Source of the DNA: Thalassotalea marina
GTDB lineage: Bacteria; Pseudomonadota; Gammaproteobacteria; Enterobacterales; Alteromonadaceae
Assembly: GCF_014656435.1 (NCBI RefSeq)
Contig: NZ_BNCK01000002.1
Location: forward strand, 427,475 to 491,474
Reading direction: 5' to 3'
DNA: 64,000 bases
Within the stretch, counting starts at the first letter, position 1. Every line of letters begins with the position of its first letter. Shown here one piece after another: positions 19,310-27,955 of the stretch. Both the position numbers and the translations under genes were made by a program. The notes under the pieces are model-generated. The model was not told the DNA's origin and searched no databases. It worked only from the letters and a program-made list of their open reading frames with translations.

Positions 19310-19687
19310 GTTTTCATCACTGTGTTGTTCAAAATGATGCAGTTTATCTTGTTCAACATGAAATAAATGTTGGCAAAATCGAAATTTTCCTTGTGCCTTT
19401 AATGCTTCGATATCAAGTATTTCGTGCTCTAACGCGTATTGTAAAATTCGTACCTTGTACTGTGCCCAATAATACTTGGTTGCATCAATATGTGCTGGTG
19501 TATTGGGAAAGGTTTCGCAGCGCGTCTCAACCAATGTGTCGTGTACATGAATGAAAACTAAAGGTTTAATCTCTTGCTCTAAGTACTGCTTAAATTGTGT
19601 AAACTGTTTTGCTCGCCAAAGCTGCCATGCAATAAAAGCCAATACCAACAAGGCGGCGATAATCAAAAATTCCAATGCCAACTCCAC
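19295..19687 (-). CDS. Small single-pass membrane protein, unknown
   Basis: 130 residues. One N-terminal transmembrane helix (about 5-24) is followed by a soluble, charged region rich in His and Glu (FRFCQHLFHVEQDKLHHFEQHSDE at the end). I do not recognise the family. The ending overlaps the shared terminator with trmB. Coding character is good and no competing frame is convincing. Confidence 0.65.
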   Translation of the reverse strand: MELALEFLIIAALLVLAFIAWQLWRAKQFTQFKQYLEQEIKPLVFIHVHDTLVETRCETFPNTPAHIDATKYYWAQYKVRILQYALEHEILDIEALKAQGKFRFCQHLFHVEQDKLHHFEQHSDENKKSA

Positions 19688-19792
19688 TACTTCAGCTTAT
19701 TGGGGTAACCCATAAGTATAGGTTGAGCGATATAGTAATTTAGTCGTTTAGCTAACTCAATTGTTTAATAAGTTTAATAATATTCTATTGGT

Positions 19793-20260
19793 TTAACCTT
19801 GCTCATGCGCTAACAATTTTTCTTTTAAAGTTAAGCCACCGGCGTAGCCCGTAAGTTTACCGTTACTGCCTATAATGCGATGGCATGGAATAATTAACGC
19901 AATAGGATTTTTGCCATTGGCACCACCAACAGCCCGAACTGCTTTTGGGTTATCTATTGCTTGTGCCAGCCATTTATAAGATTGGGTTTGACCATATTTT
20001 ACTTGGATTAATGTTTGCCAGACTTGTTGTTGAAAAGCGGTACCCTGTGGGTCAAGTGGTAGATCAAATTCGGTACGTGTTTTACTAAAATACTGTGTTA
20101 ATTGACGGATTACTTCGCTAAATCTTTCAGGTGCATGTAGCGCGCCCTTTGGCACTTCCATGGCTGCCTCACCAGATTGAAAAATAAGTGCACTAAGTCC
20201 TTTGTCGGTTGCGAGCAGTAAAATTTCGCCAACGGGAGATGAAGTGATTGTGTAATACAT
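19793..20260 (-). CDS. ogt: Methylated-DNA--protein-cysteine methyltransferase
   Basis: 155 residues. It repairs O6-alkylguanine by a suicide transfer to Cys in the motif IPCHRIIG (about 123-130), with the helix-turn-helix RAVGGANGKNPIALI just before. About the size of E. coli Ogt. It begins 9 bases after the Ada/AlkA fusion gene on the same strand, so the two form an alkylation-repair operon. Confidence 0.95.
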   Translation of the reverse strand: MYYTITSSPVGEILLLATDKGLSALIFQSGEAAMEVPKGALHAPERFSEVIRQLTQYFSKTRTEFDLPLDPQGTAFQQQVWQTLIQVKYGQTQSYKWLAQAIDNPKAVRAVGGANGKNPIALIIPCHRIIGSNGKLTGYAGGLTLKEKLLAHEQG

Positions 20261-20269
20261 GATGTGCCT

Positions 20270-21691
20270 CTAGTTTATTTTTAGCGAATGCCATAAGTAC
20301 ATAGCGGCGTATGCTCGCCATGGCCGCCAATTTTCAGCAGTTGCTAATATTTGTTTATTGCTTGGTTTTTGCTGGTTGTCGCTTAACGCTTTGATGATGC
20401 CAAGATCTGCGCTTGGAAAAGCGTCAGGGTCACTAAGCCCGCGCATGGCAATGTAGTTCACGGTCCACGGGCCTATGCCTTTAATTGCACATAGCGATTT
20501 TTCTAATTCATCAAGTGATTGATACTGAGTCATCAGTGATTTGTTGTCACGATAATATGCCACCCAGTTTTTTAACGTGGCTATTCGTGATTGGGTTAAA
20601 CCTAAGCCTTCAAAATCAGCATTTAGCAATGCGCCTTCATCCGGGAAAAAGGTAGAAATAGCGTTGGGCAAATGGTTTACCGTTTCGCCATAACGCTCGC
20701 TTATACGTGTTGCGTAAGTAGTTGCCGCTTTTACCGAAATTTGCTGTCCTAAAATCGCTCGAATGGAAAATTCAAAAATATCCCAACAGCCAGGCAGCCG
20801 TAAACCCGGAAAGTGTTCAATAGCTTGCTGTAGTTTGTTATGTGTGCTTAGAGATTGATGAATGGCATTCATGTCGGCATCAAGATCAAACATTCTTCTT
20901 ACTTTATGAATAACCGTATTTAAATAGCGATAGTCTGATAAAGATACCGTCATCACCAGTGCTGGTTTTTTTGCATGATGTGTTAATTTAAACCAGCCAG
21001 TACAGTCATCAAGTTTTATATTTCTTTGATAGCTGTCGGTTGTTACCACTTCAACACCGTCTAATTGGCGGTATTGGAAAAACGACAACATAAGCGGCCA
21101 ATCGAATGGTGGCCGATAACTTAACAGTACCTCGATATGATCTGTTTGCTCTTTTGCTTGGTGTTTACGCAGATCAGATGGTGGGCACTGATATTTCTCT
21201 TTAATCGTTTCATTAAAACGACGCAGGCTATTAAAACCGCTGGCATAACAGACATCACTTAATGATAAGTCTGAACTTTGAATGAGTTTTCTTGCCAGTA
21301 GCAGTCGTTGCTGTTGAAAATATTCGCTGGGAGAAATGCCAAAATATTGTTCAAATAAGCGTTGTAACTGTCTGGTACTTAAACGAAATTGCTTGGCGAT
21401 AGAAGTAATGGAGTCTGTTCTGTAATCAAACGTACTTAATATGCGTTTTAGCTTTATCGGTAAATTTTTAACGGCAGCCTGCTCAGGGAAACAGCGTTTA
21501 CAAGGCATAAAACCTGCCAATTGAGCTTGTTCTGCACTGAGGTAATAGCGCACATTTTCTGGCTTGGGTGGACGAGCTGGACAAATAGGACGACAAAATA
21601 TGCCGGTAGAAAGTACAGCGGTAAAAAACTTGCCATCAAACCTAGCATCACGGCTTAAGCGCGCTTTTTCACATATTTTAACGTCTAACAT
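20270..21691 (-). CDS. Ada-sensor/AraC/AlkA fusion DNA repair protein
   Basis: About 473 residues, three parts. N-terminal Ada zinc domain (about 5-70) with the C-x3-C...C-x2-C cysteines (FCRPICPAR, PCKRCFPE), whose first Cys takes methyl from phosphotriesters in Ada. AraC-type helix-turn-helix (about 75-160). AlkA 3-methyladenine glycosylase domain (about 170-470) with helix-hairpin-helix IKGIGPWTVNYIAMRG and the catalytic Asp in PSADLGI. The fusion probably senses methylation and activates its own operon. It lacks the Ada C-terminal methyltransferase; that activity is supplied by ogt next door. The ATG at 21691 is preferred to an upstream TTG. Confidence 0.93.
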   Translation of the reverse strand: MLDVKICEKARLSRDARFDGKFFTAVLSTGIFCRPICPARPPKPENVRYYLSAEQAQLAGFMPCKRCFPEQAAVKNLPIKLKRILSTFDYRTDSITSIAKQFRLSTRQLQRLFEQYFGISPSEYFQQQRLLLARKLIQSSDLSLSDVCYASGFNSLRRFNETIKEKYQCPPSDLRKHQAKEQTDHIEVLLSYRPPFDWPLMLSFFQYRQLDGVEVVTTDSYQRNIKLDDCTGWFKLTHHAKKPALVMTVSLSDYRYLNTVIHKVRRMFDLDADMNAIHQSLSTHNKLQQAIEHFPGLRLPGCWDIFEFSIRAILGQQISVKAATTYATRISERYGETVNHLPNAISTFFPDEGALLNADFEGLGLTQSRIATLKNWVAYYRDNKSLMTQYQSLDELEKSLCAIKGIGPWTVNYIAMRGLSDPDAFPSADLGIIKALSDNQQKPSNKQILATAENWRPWRAYAAMYLWHSLKIN

Positions 21692-21836
21692 AACAAGACA
21701 TACCAAAGATAATAACTGATACCAGCATAACTGATTTTATAACTTATACTCGCGGTAATGCGACATCAATGTGTAAAAAAGCGGGAAACAAGTTCCCGCA
21801 TAATATTTTTACTTCGTTAGCGTTTGATTAGCAGGT

Positions 21837-23276
21837 TTACACCATTTTTAATTTCCACTGACCTTTTTTAAATAAGTGCCAGCCAACTAAAGCAAATACT
21901 GCTTGTGCTAATGTCACGGAAATAAATACACCACTTGGGCCAAACATCAACAGCTTAGCCAAGCTGTAAGCCAGTGGGATCTGTATTAACCAATAACATA
22001 AGAAATTTACTTTTGTTGGTGTAATGGTATCTCCTGCTCCATTAAATGCTTGCACCAAAATCATACCTAAGGCAAAGAAACCATTACCTAGACTGATTAA
22101 TTGAAGGCAGTCAACACCATAGGCAATCACATTAGGATCTTGGGTAAATAGGCCAATGATTTGCGAAGGAAATAACAGTAAAATAACCGCAACTGACAAC
22201 ATGTAGTAAATGTTGTATTTTGCAATGCGCCTTACTGATTTTTCCGCGCGGTCTGGCTTTTGTGCTCCCAAATTCTGCCCAACTAATGTGGCAACCGCAT
22301 TACTTAAACCCCATGCAGGTAATATCACAAACATAAATATGCGAATGGCAATGGTATAACCAGCCGTAGCATCACTACCATAAGTTGATACTATGCGCAC
22401 TAAGGCAATCCAGCTTGCGGTGGCGATGATAAATTGCACTACGCCAAAAAATGACAGTGACAATAAATTTTTAATGATATCTAGCCTTAGCCAAAGGTGT
22501 TTAATGCCAATTTGTATACGGCCAGCAATTCCAAACAAATGATTTAGCTGATATAAAACGCCGACACCACGCCCTATTGTTGTTGCTACAGCTGCACCCG
22601 TTAAGCCCATTTCTGGAAACGGACCAACACCGTATATCAATAAAGGATCTAGCACGATATTAATACCATTTGCCAGCCACAGCGAGCGCATCGCTACTGA
22701 AGCATCTCCTGCGCCACGAAAAATGGCGTTCATTAGGAACAAGTACAAAATAGTAATTGAGCCAGTCAGCATGATGGTAGTGTAGCCTTTACCTGCGGCT
22801 ACTAAGGCGTCATCTCCCCCCATAAGGCGCAGAATATCTTCGGCAAAATTTAGCCCGATAAAGCCTACGCCTAAGGCGACAAACATGCCAATCCACAAGG
22901 TTTGACCTGCCACTGCGTTTGCTTTGTCTGTTGCTTTCTCGCCATAGCGTCTAGCGATGGTGGCTGTAACCGCCATACTTAAACCAATGGCTACGGCATA
23001 AAGCAAGGTTAAAACTGCTTCGGTTAAGCCAACAACGGCTACCGCCTGTGCGCCTAAACCCGAGACAAAAAAGATATCGGTAATGGCAAATATCGATTCC
23101 ATCAGCATTTCAAGTACCATGGGCACGGCAAGTAAAAATGCTGCTATTCCAATGGAGCCTTTGGTGTAGTCTTGATGGCCGCCTTTTAGAGCCATCTTAA
23201 ATAGTGTGCCAATACTTGGGCGCACTGTTGTTTGTTCTTGATTTTCTTCTGTTAAATTTTGTTGTTCAGTCGTCAC
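21837..23276 (-). CDS. MATE family efflux transporter
   Basis: About 480 residues, 12 predicted transmembrane helices in two pseudo-symmetric halves. The N-terminal half has MVLEMLMESIFAITDIFFVSGLGAQAVAVVGLTEA and the second half NAVATLVGQNLGAQKPDRAEKSV. Both are characteristic of MATE (MatE domain) exporters, which extrude cationic drugs or metabolites using Na+ or H+. The start is uncertain. GTG at 23276 has AAAAGG in front; an earlier GTG at 23300 has no ribosome-binding site. Confidence 0.92.
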   Translation of the reverse strand: MTTEQQNLTEENQEQTTVRPSIGTLFKMALKGGHQDYTKGSIGIAAFLLAVPMVLEMLMESIFAITDIFFVSGLGAQAVAVVGLTEAVLTLLYAVAIGLSMAVTATIARRYGEKATDKANAVAGQTLWIGMFVALGVGFIGLNFAEDILRLMGGDDALVAAGKGYTTIMLTGSITILYLFLMNAIFRGAGDASVAMRSLWLANGINIVLDPLLIYGVGPFPEMGLTGAAVATTIGRGVGVLYQLNHLFGIAGRIQIGIKHLWLRLDIIKNLLSLSFFGVVQFIIATASWIALVRIVSTYGSDATAGYTIAIRIFMFVILPAWGLSNAVATLVGQNLGAQKPDRAEKSVRRIAKYNIYYMLSVAVILLLFPSQIIGLFTQDPNVIAYGVDCLQLISLGNGFFALGMILVQAFNGAGDTITPTKVNFLCYWLIQIPLAYSLAKLLMFGPSGVFISVTLAQAVFALVGWHLFKKGQWKLKMV

Positions 23277-23615
23277 AACGTTAAACCTTTTCCATGCCAC
23301 AATTGCGGCGTTTTAACTAAGTTATTCTCTAAGAATAAATGAATAAGTGGACTTACGCGTTCAAGGATCGAGCAATGTGTGTTGTGTCAGTAAAGCAAGA
23401 GACACAAACACTATCTGACCTAGATAGGCCAAATTGGAGCATCAGTAAAATGACTTGTTTTGATCAGATTGTCGGTCGAATAAAGCTAATGTTTATTGAC
23501 AACAAATACTGCAGATCCTTGAAGACACAATATCAGACATAGCGTAAGTTAGGGTGGTTGACTTGACCATTGTCTTGCTCTCCAAAGATTGAATGAATAG
23601 GAGGGATAGAATGTC

Positions 23616-23641
23616 AGCCGTTGAGCGTAATGTCAACGGCT
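23616..23641. terminator. Hairpin downstream of the aldehyde dehydrogenase gene
   Basis: AGCCGTTGA and TCAACGGCT form a 9-bp stem with an 8-base loop, 12 bases past the stop codon. There is no T-run on the minus strand. The remaining 350-base gap up to the MATE gene (23277-23652) shows no convincing gene. Confidence 0.5.
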
Positions 23642-23652
23642 TATTTTAAAAA

Positions 23653-25104
23653 TTATTTGTACCCTAAAGTGATAGCTTTTACGGTTAAGTAATCATCTAG
23701 GCCATATTTTGATCCTTCTTTGCCAAAGCCAGAGTGTTTGACACCACCAAAAGGTGACATTGCGCTTGAAATAGCCGCTTCATTTACGCCAACCATACCG
23801 TACTCAAGTTGCGTTGAAACACGGTGAACACGATGAATATTGTCGGTAAAAAAATAGGCGGCCAAACCAAATTCTGTGTCGTTGGCTTGTTGAACGACGG
23901 TTTGTTCATCATCAAAACTAATCAGCGTAAGTACAGGGCCAAAAATTTCTTGTCGGGTAATATCGTCACCATGTTTCACGTTAGTTAATATCGTTAATGG
24001 ATAAAAGCTAGCACTTGGCTCTTCGGTTAGCCCTCCCAATTCAACCCTTGCTCCTTGCTGTTTTGCTTGTTCGACCATGGCATGAACATTTTTTGCTGCT
24101 TGGTGATGAATTAGGCAACCAATTTTATTACTTTTATCTTCACCGTTACCTTGTTTTACATTATTTAGCGCTAATACCAGCTTTTCTTTGAATTCACTAA
24201 AAATAGCTTGGTGTACATAAATTCGATTAGGGCTAATACAGGTTTGCCCACAGTTTCGTAATTTAGCATTGCAAAGGGCGTCAACGGCTAAATCAATATT
24301 GGCATCGTCAAAAACAATAAATGGAGCATTCCCTCCTAGCTCCATACTGACTTTCTTCACTGATGAAGCACATTGCTGGCTAAGTAATTTACCGACCTTT
24401 GTTGAGCCGGTGAAGGTGAACTTTTTGATCAGTGGGTGAGTGGTTAACTCTTTACCTATGGTTTTTGCATCCTCACCCACAACGACATTAAATACGCCGT
24501 CAGGTAAACCAGCTTTTTGACCTAAATAGGCTAATGCCAAGGCACTTAATGGCGTTTCTGCTGCTGGTTTAACCACAAAACAACAGCCAGCTGCTAACGC
24601 CGCTCCGGCTTTACGTGTGATCATTGCATTAGGAAAGTTCCAAGGGGTAATGGCGCCAACAACACCTACAGGTTGTTTAATTACTTGAATTTGTTTATCG
24701 GCTTCATGGTTAATTATTGTATCACCATAAACACGCTTTGCTTCTTCGGCGAACCAATCAAAAAATGATTTGCCATACAACACTTCACCTTTGGCATCAG
24801 TGAGTGTTTTGCCTTGTTCTCTGGTCATGATTAAAGCTAAGTCATTGCGGTGTTCAAAAATAAGCGCTGACCACTTTTGAAGTATTTCACCACGTTTCAC
24901 GCTGGTCATGTTCTGCCATTTGGTTTGGGCGGCATCAGCTGCTTTGATGGCATCAATCACTTGCTGATGTGTTACTTCATCAACTTGGATAATTTCTTTA
25001 TCAGTTGCTGGGTTGAGCACACGAAATTGTTGGCCACTGTTTTGCCATTTACCATTGATAAATGAACAAGATCTCAATAATTCTGGGTGTTTTAGTTCTG
25101 TCAT
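23653..25104 (-). CDS. NAD(P)-dependent aldehyde dehydrogenase, succinate-semialdehyde type
   Basis: 483 residues, the length of GabD/DavD enzymes. Catalytic residues are clear: Glu in SMELGGNAPF and Cys in RNCGQTCISPNRIYV, with the cofactor loop GAITPWNFPNAMITRK and FTGSTKVGKLL. The ATG at 25104 is chosen because AAGGACGG precedes it, giving the family start MTELKHPELL. Divergent from the pyrroline-2-carboxylate reductase gene across a shared region holding a GntR-type operator, so likely part of the hydroxyproline/amino-acid catabolic regulon. The exact semialdehyde is uncertain. Confidence 0.88.
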   Translation of the reverse strand: MTELKHPELLRSCSFINGKWQNSGQQFRVLNPATDKEIIQVDEVTHQQVIDAIKAADAAQTKWQNMTSVKRGEILQKWSALIFEHRNDLALIMTREQGKTLTDAKGEVLYGKSFFDWFAEEAKRVYGDTIINHEADKQIQVIKQPVGVVGAITPWNFPNAMITRKAGAALAAGCCFVVKPAAETPLSALALAYLGQKAGLPDGVFNVVVGEDAKTIGKELTTHPLIKKFTFTGSTKVGKLLSQQCASSVKKVSMELGGNAPFIVFDDANIDLAVDALCNAKLRNCGQTCISPNRIYVHQAIFSEFKEKLVLALNNVKQGNGEDKSNKIGCLIHHQAAKNVHAMVEQAKQQGARVELGGLTEEPSASFYPLTILTNVKHGDDITRQEIFGPVLTLISFDDEQTVVQQANDTEFGLAAYFFTDNIHRVHRVSTQLEYGMVGVNEAAISSAMSPFGGVKHSGFGKEGSKYGLDDYLTVKAITLGYK

Positions 25105-25184
25105 AATCCGTCCTTTGGCCGTGTTATAAGTTGAGTGTCTCAAATTCAATGATTTTGTTAAAGATTATAGACTGATATTTACAT

Positions 25185-25199
25185 TTGTATACAGTATGC
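25185..25199. promoter_or_regulatory. Putative GntR operator, site 1
   Basis: TTGTATACAGTATGC lies between the divergent starts at 25104 and 25235. It matches the site at 30300-30314 in 14 of 15 positions and contains the palindromic core TTGTATACA typical of FadR-type GntR sites. The likely regulator is encoded at 33113. Confidence 0.55.
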
Positions 25200-25234
25200 A
25201 ATAATGTGTTTTTTGATCATGTTAGAGCCAATTC

Positions 25235-26176
25235 ATGAACAACATTTCTGCAGAGCAAGTGAGTCAGGCTTTGCCTTTTGAACAATTGGTACCTGCTTTA
25301 GAAAAAGCATTTGCATCAAATGTTACCGTGCCACCACGTCAACATTTTGATATTAAAAACGAAAAGGCTAACCGAGAAACAACGTTACTTGTAATGCCTG
25401 CGTGGCAAGAAAGTCAGGTAGCAGGGGTGAAGCTGGTGACAGTTGCACCTGAAAATGCGACAAAAAATTTACCATCTATCCAAGGCACCTATGTGTTATT
25501 TGATGTGGCAACAGGAGCGGTAAAAGCTTTGATGGATGCACCTGCACTAACGGCAAAGCGTACAGCTGCAGCATCAGCATTGGCCAGTAAGTTTCTATCT
25601 CGACAAGATAGCGAGTCTTTACTTGTTATCGGTACCGGCACTTTATCTTCACAGCTAATTGCTGCACATGCGAATGTTAGACCCATTAAAAATGTATTTG
25701 TGTGGGGAAGGTCATTTAAAAAAGCACAAGACGTTTGTTTGCAAGTTCAACATTTAGGGCTTAACTGTATAGCGATTGAAAATTTACATGACTATATTGC
25801 TAAAGTAGACATTATTTCTTGTGCAACACTGAGTCAACAAGCATTAGTTTGTGGTGACAAACTTGTACCGGGACAACATTTAGATATGGTTGGTGCATAT
25901 CGTCCAGATATGCGAGAGATGGACGACGAGTGCTTAAAAAGGGGCTTGTTATTTGTTGATAACACAGAAAGTGCCTTGCGTGAAACGGGGGATTTAGCGA
26001 TTCCTTTAGCAAATGGCGTGATAACTTCTAACAGTGTTTGCGCAGACCTATTTGCATTGTGCCAAGGTGGATATTCATTTAACCGTCCAACTGATGCAAT
26101 AACTATATTTAAGTCTGTAGGCCATGCGCTAGAAGATTTAGCGGCAGCAAATTTAGTGGCACAAAATTTAAGTTAA
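25235..26176 (+). CDS. Delta1-pyrroline-2-carboxylate reductase (ornithine cyclodeaminase/mu-crystallin family)
   Basis: 313 residues of the ornithine cyclodeaminase/mu-crystallin family. The Rossmann motif LLVIGTGTLSSQLIAAH is near 130-147, and the family substrate/cofactor region includes DAPALTAKRTAAASALASKFL. The later VDNTESALRETGDL is also typical. With a trans-3-hydroxyproline dehydratase in the same cluster, the best role is reduction of pyrroline-2-carboxylate to L-proline (LhpI-like). True ornithine cyclodeaminase activity is less likely. ATG start; upstream lies the TTGTATACA operator. Confidence 0.8.
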   Translation: MNNISAEQVSQALPFEQLVPALEKAFASNVTVPPRQHFDIKNEKANRETTLLVMPAWQESQVAGVKLVTVAPENATKNLPSIQGTYVLFDVATGAVKALMDAPALTAKRTAAASALASKFLSRQDSESLLVIGTGTLSSQLIAAHANVRPIKNVFVWGRSFKKAQDVCLQVQHLGLNCIAIENLHDYIAKVDIISCATLSQQALVCGDKLVPGQHLDMVGAYRPDMREMDDECLKRGLLFVDNTESALRETGDLAIPLANGVITSNSVCADLFALCQGGYSFNRPTDAITIFKSVGHALEDLAAANLVAQNLS

Positions 26177-26371
26177 TGATTTCCCTATAGTCACACAGGG
26201 ACGTGTGGCAACTCTTGTTACTGATAAATATAATATTTTCTTGTTTTAGCGAAAAATTTAACTACTGTTATAATTTGTGTTAACAGAATGTAATTGAAGA
26301 GAGTATTTATTGACTTTACCCTCCATGGTGCTTTTAATTAGTGTAATCAGACGATTTAGGATCGATGCTTA

Positions 26372-27943
26372 ATGAGTACAGCTGTCTCTTTTAATAATAA
26401 GTTAAGCCGACGAGTACTTATCTATATACTACTTTGTAGCTTTTTATTGTCTTTAGTTTCTACATCTATTCAGCTTTATTCTGCATTCCAAGACGATGTC
26501 GAACGTTTAAATAATCAATTATCCAATATTGAATCCAGTTATATTCAGTCAATATCAACAAGTTTGTGGGATTTTAACGAACCACTTGTTAAGCAACAAA
26601 TCGAAGGGATTGTCAATTTACCCGATATTAGGTACGTAAAAATAACAACGGGTTTTGGTAAAGTATATGATTATGGTGATCCGGAAGTTGTAGCGAAACA
26701 GATTGTTGAATACCCCATTTTTTATGGTGATAATGATTTGGGTGTGATCATGATCGCAGCTGATTATCAAGATATTTATCAGCACATCTGGCAACAAGCT
26801 GGCTTTATTGTAATTTCAGAGTCGATAAAAACCTTTATTGTTGCCTTTGCTATTATGTTTATTGTGCACAGGATTATTACTCGACATATTTATCACATCA
26901 CCACCTACTCTCAACAAGTTAAGGCTGAAAACCTTGATAAGCCATTGGAGCTTGTTAATCGCTCAAAAAACAAAGATGAATTAGACGAACTCGCTGACGC
27001 TATTAACAATATGCGTATTGCGTTAAAAAACGATATTTTTAAGCTGGAAGAAGCAGAAAACGCTTTAATTCAGTTAAACGGTGAACTTGAGATTAAGGTT
27101 TATGACCGCACTGCTAAATTAGCAGCGAGTAACCAACAATTGCAACAATCACTTGACGATCTTACCTTAGCCAAAGACCAATTAGTGCAATCTGAGAAAA
27201 TGGCATCACTAGGTCAACTGGTTGCAGGTGTTGCTCATGAAGTAAATACGCCGTTAGGTATATGTGTTACGTCAATAACTGCGCTCAAAGAAAAGGTAGT
27301 TGATCTTAACAAGGCGGTTGAAAGTGAAAACCTAACACGCTCACAGCTAACTGGTACTTTATCTTTATTAATTGAATATCAACAAATTATTGAACGAAGC
27401 TTAAATAAAGCCGTAGAGTTGATTCGAGGCTTTAAATCAGTCGCTGTTGAACAACATACCGATCCAGAATTAAAAATTAATTTGGCACAACATGTTAATG
27501 ACGTGGTTAATACAGTTAAAACGCTGTTTAAGCGAAAGAACTACAGTATAAATTTAACGGTTGATGAAAACTTTACTTTAGTTACCTATCCAAGTGCTTG
27601 GAACCAAATATTAACCAACTTCATGACTAACTCGCATATGCATGGTTTTGAAGATCAAGACTCAGGTAATATCAATATTCATTTCACGGAAGAAAATGGC
27701 TTTTTAACGTTGCACTATAGTGATGATGGCAAAGGGTTAAGCGAAGATATTCGTAAACGTATCTTTGATCCATTTGTTACCACAAAACGTGGCCAAGGTG
27801 GCTCAGGTTTGGGAATGAATATTGTTTATAATTTAGTTACAGCTAAACTTGGTGGCACTATTAAATGTCTTGCCGTAGAGCAGGGGTGTGCGTTTCAAGT
27901 AAAAGTGCCGATCGTAAAAGAACTCACTTCGGCACCAGTATAA
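26372..27943 (+). CDS. Membrane sensor histidine kinase, HAMP type
   Basis: 523 residues. Transmembrane helix 1 (about 13-35), periplasmic sensor region (about 36-145), helix 2 (about 148-168), HAMP (about 170-225), coiled coil, phosphoacceptor His near 289 in VAGVAHEVNTPLGIC, and an HATPase domain with N-box NFMTNSHMHGFED and G-boxes DDGKGLS and GQGGSGLGMNIVYNLV. No receiver domain and no response regulator beside it. The HEVNTPLGICVT phosphoacceptor region is strikingly close to that of the kinase at 36133. It is embedded in the hydroxyproline cluster, but a role there is only suggested by position. Confidence 0.9.
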   Translation: MSTAVSFNNKLSRRVLIYILLCSFLLSLVSTSIQLYSAFQDDVERLNNQLSNIESSYIQSISTSLWDFNEPLVKQQIEGIVNLPDIRYVKITTGFGKVYDYGDPEVVAKQIVEYPIFYGDNDLGVIMIAADYQDIYQHIWQQAGFIVISESIKTFIVAFAIMFIVHRIITRHIYHITTYSQQVKAENLDKPLELVNRSKNKDELDELADAINNMRIALKNDIFKLEEAENALIQLNGELEIKVYDRTAKLAASNQQLQQSLDDLTLAKDQLVQSEKMASLGQLVAGVAHEVNTPLGICVTSITALKEKVVDLNKAVESENLTRSQLTGTLSLLIEYQQIIERSLNKAVELIRGFKSVAVEQHTDPELKINLAQHVNDVVNTVKTLFKRKNYSINLTVDENFTLVTYPSAWNQILTNFMTNSHMHGFEDQDSGNINIHFTEENGFLTLHYSDDGKGLSEDIRKRIFDPFVTTKRGQGGSGLGMNIVYNLVTAKLGGTIKCLAVEQGCAFQVKVPIVKELTSAPV

Positions 27944-27955
27944 CCTCTAGTGCAC

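Noticed and set aside
23339..23542. 67-codon plus-strand ORF between the MATE and aldehyde dehydrogenase genes
   Set aside because: No ribosome-binding site, composition unlike a protein, no recognised motif, and the gap fits two promoter/terminator regions.
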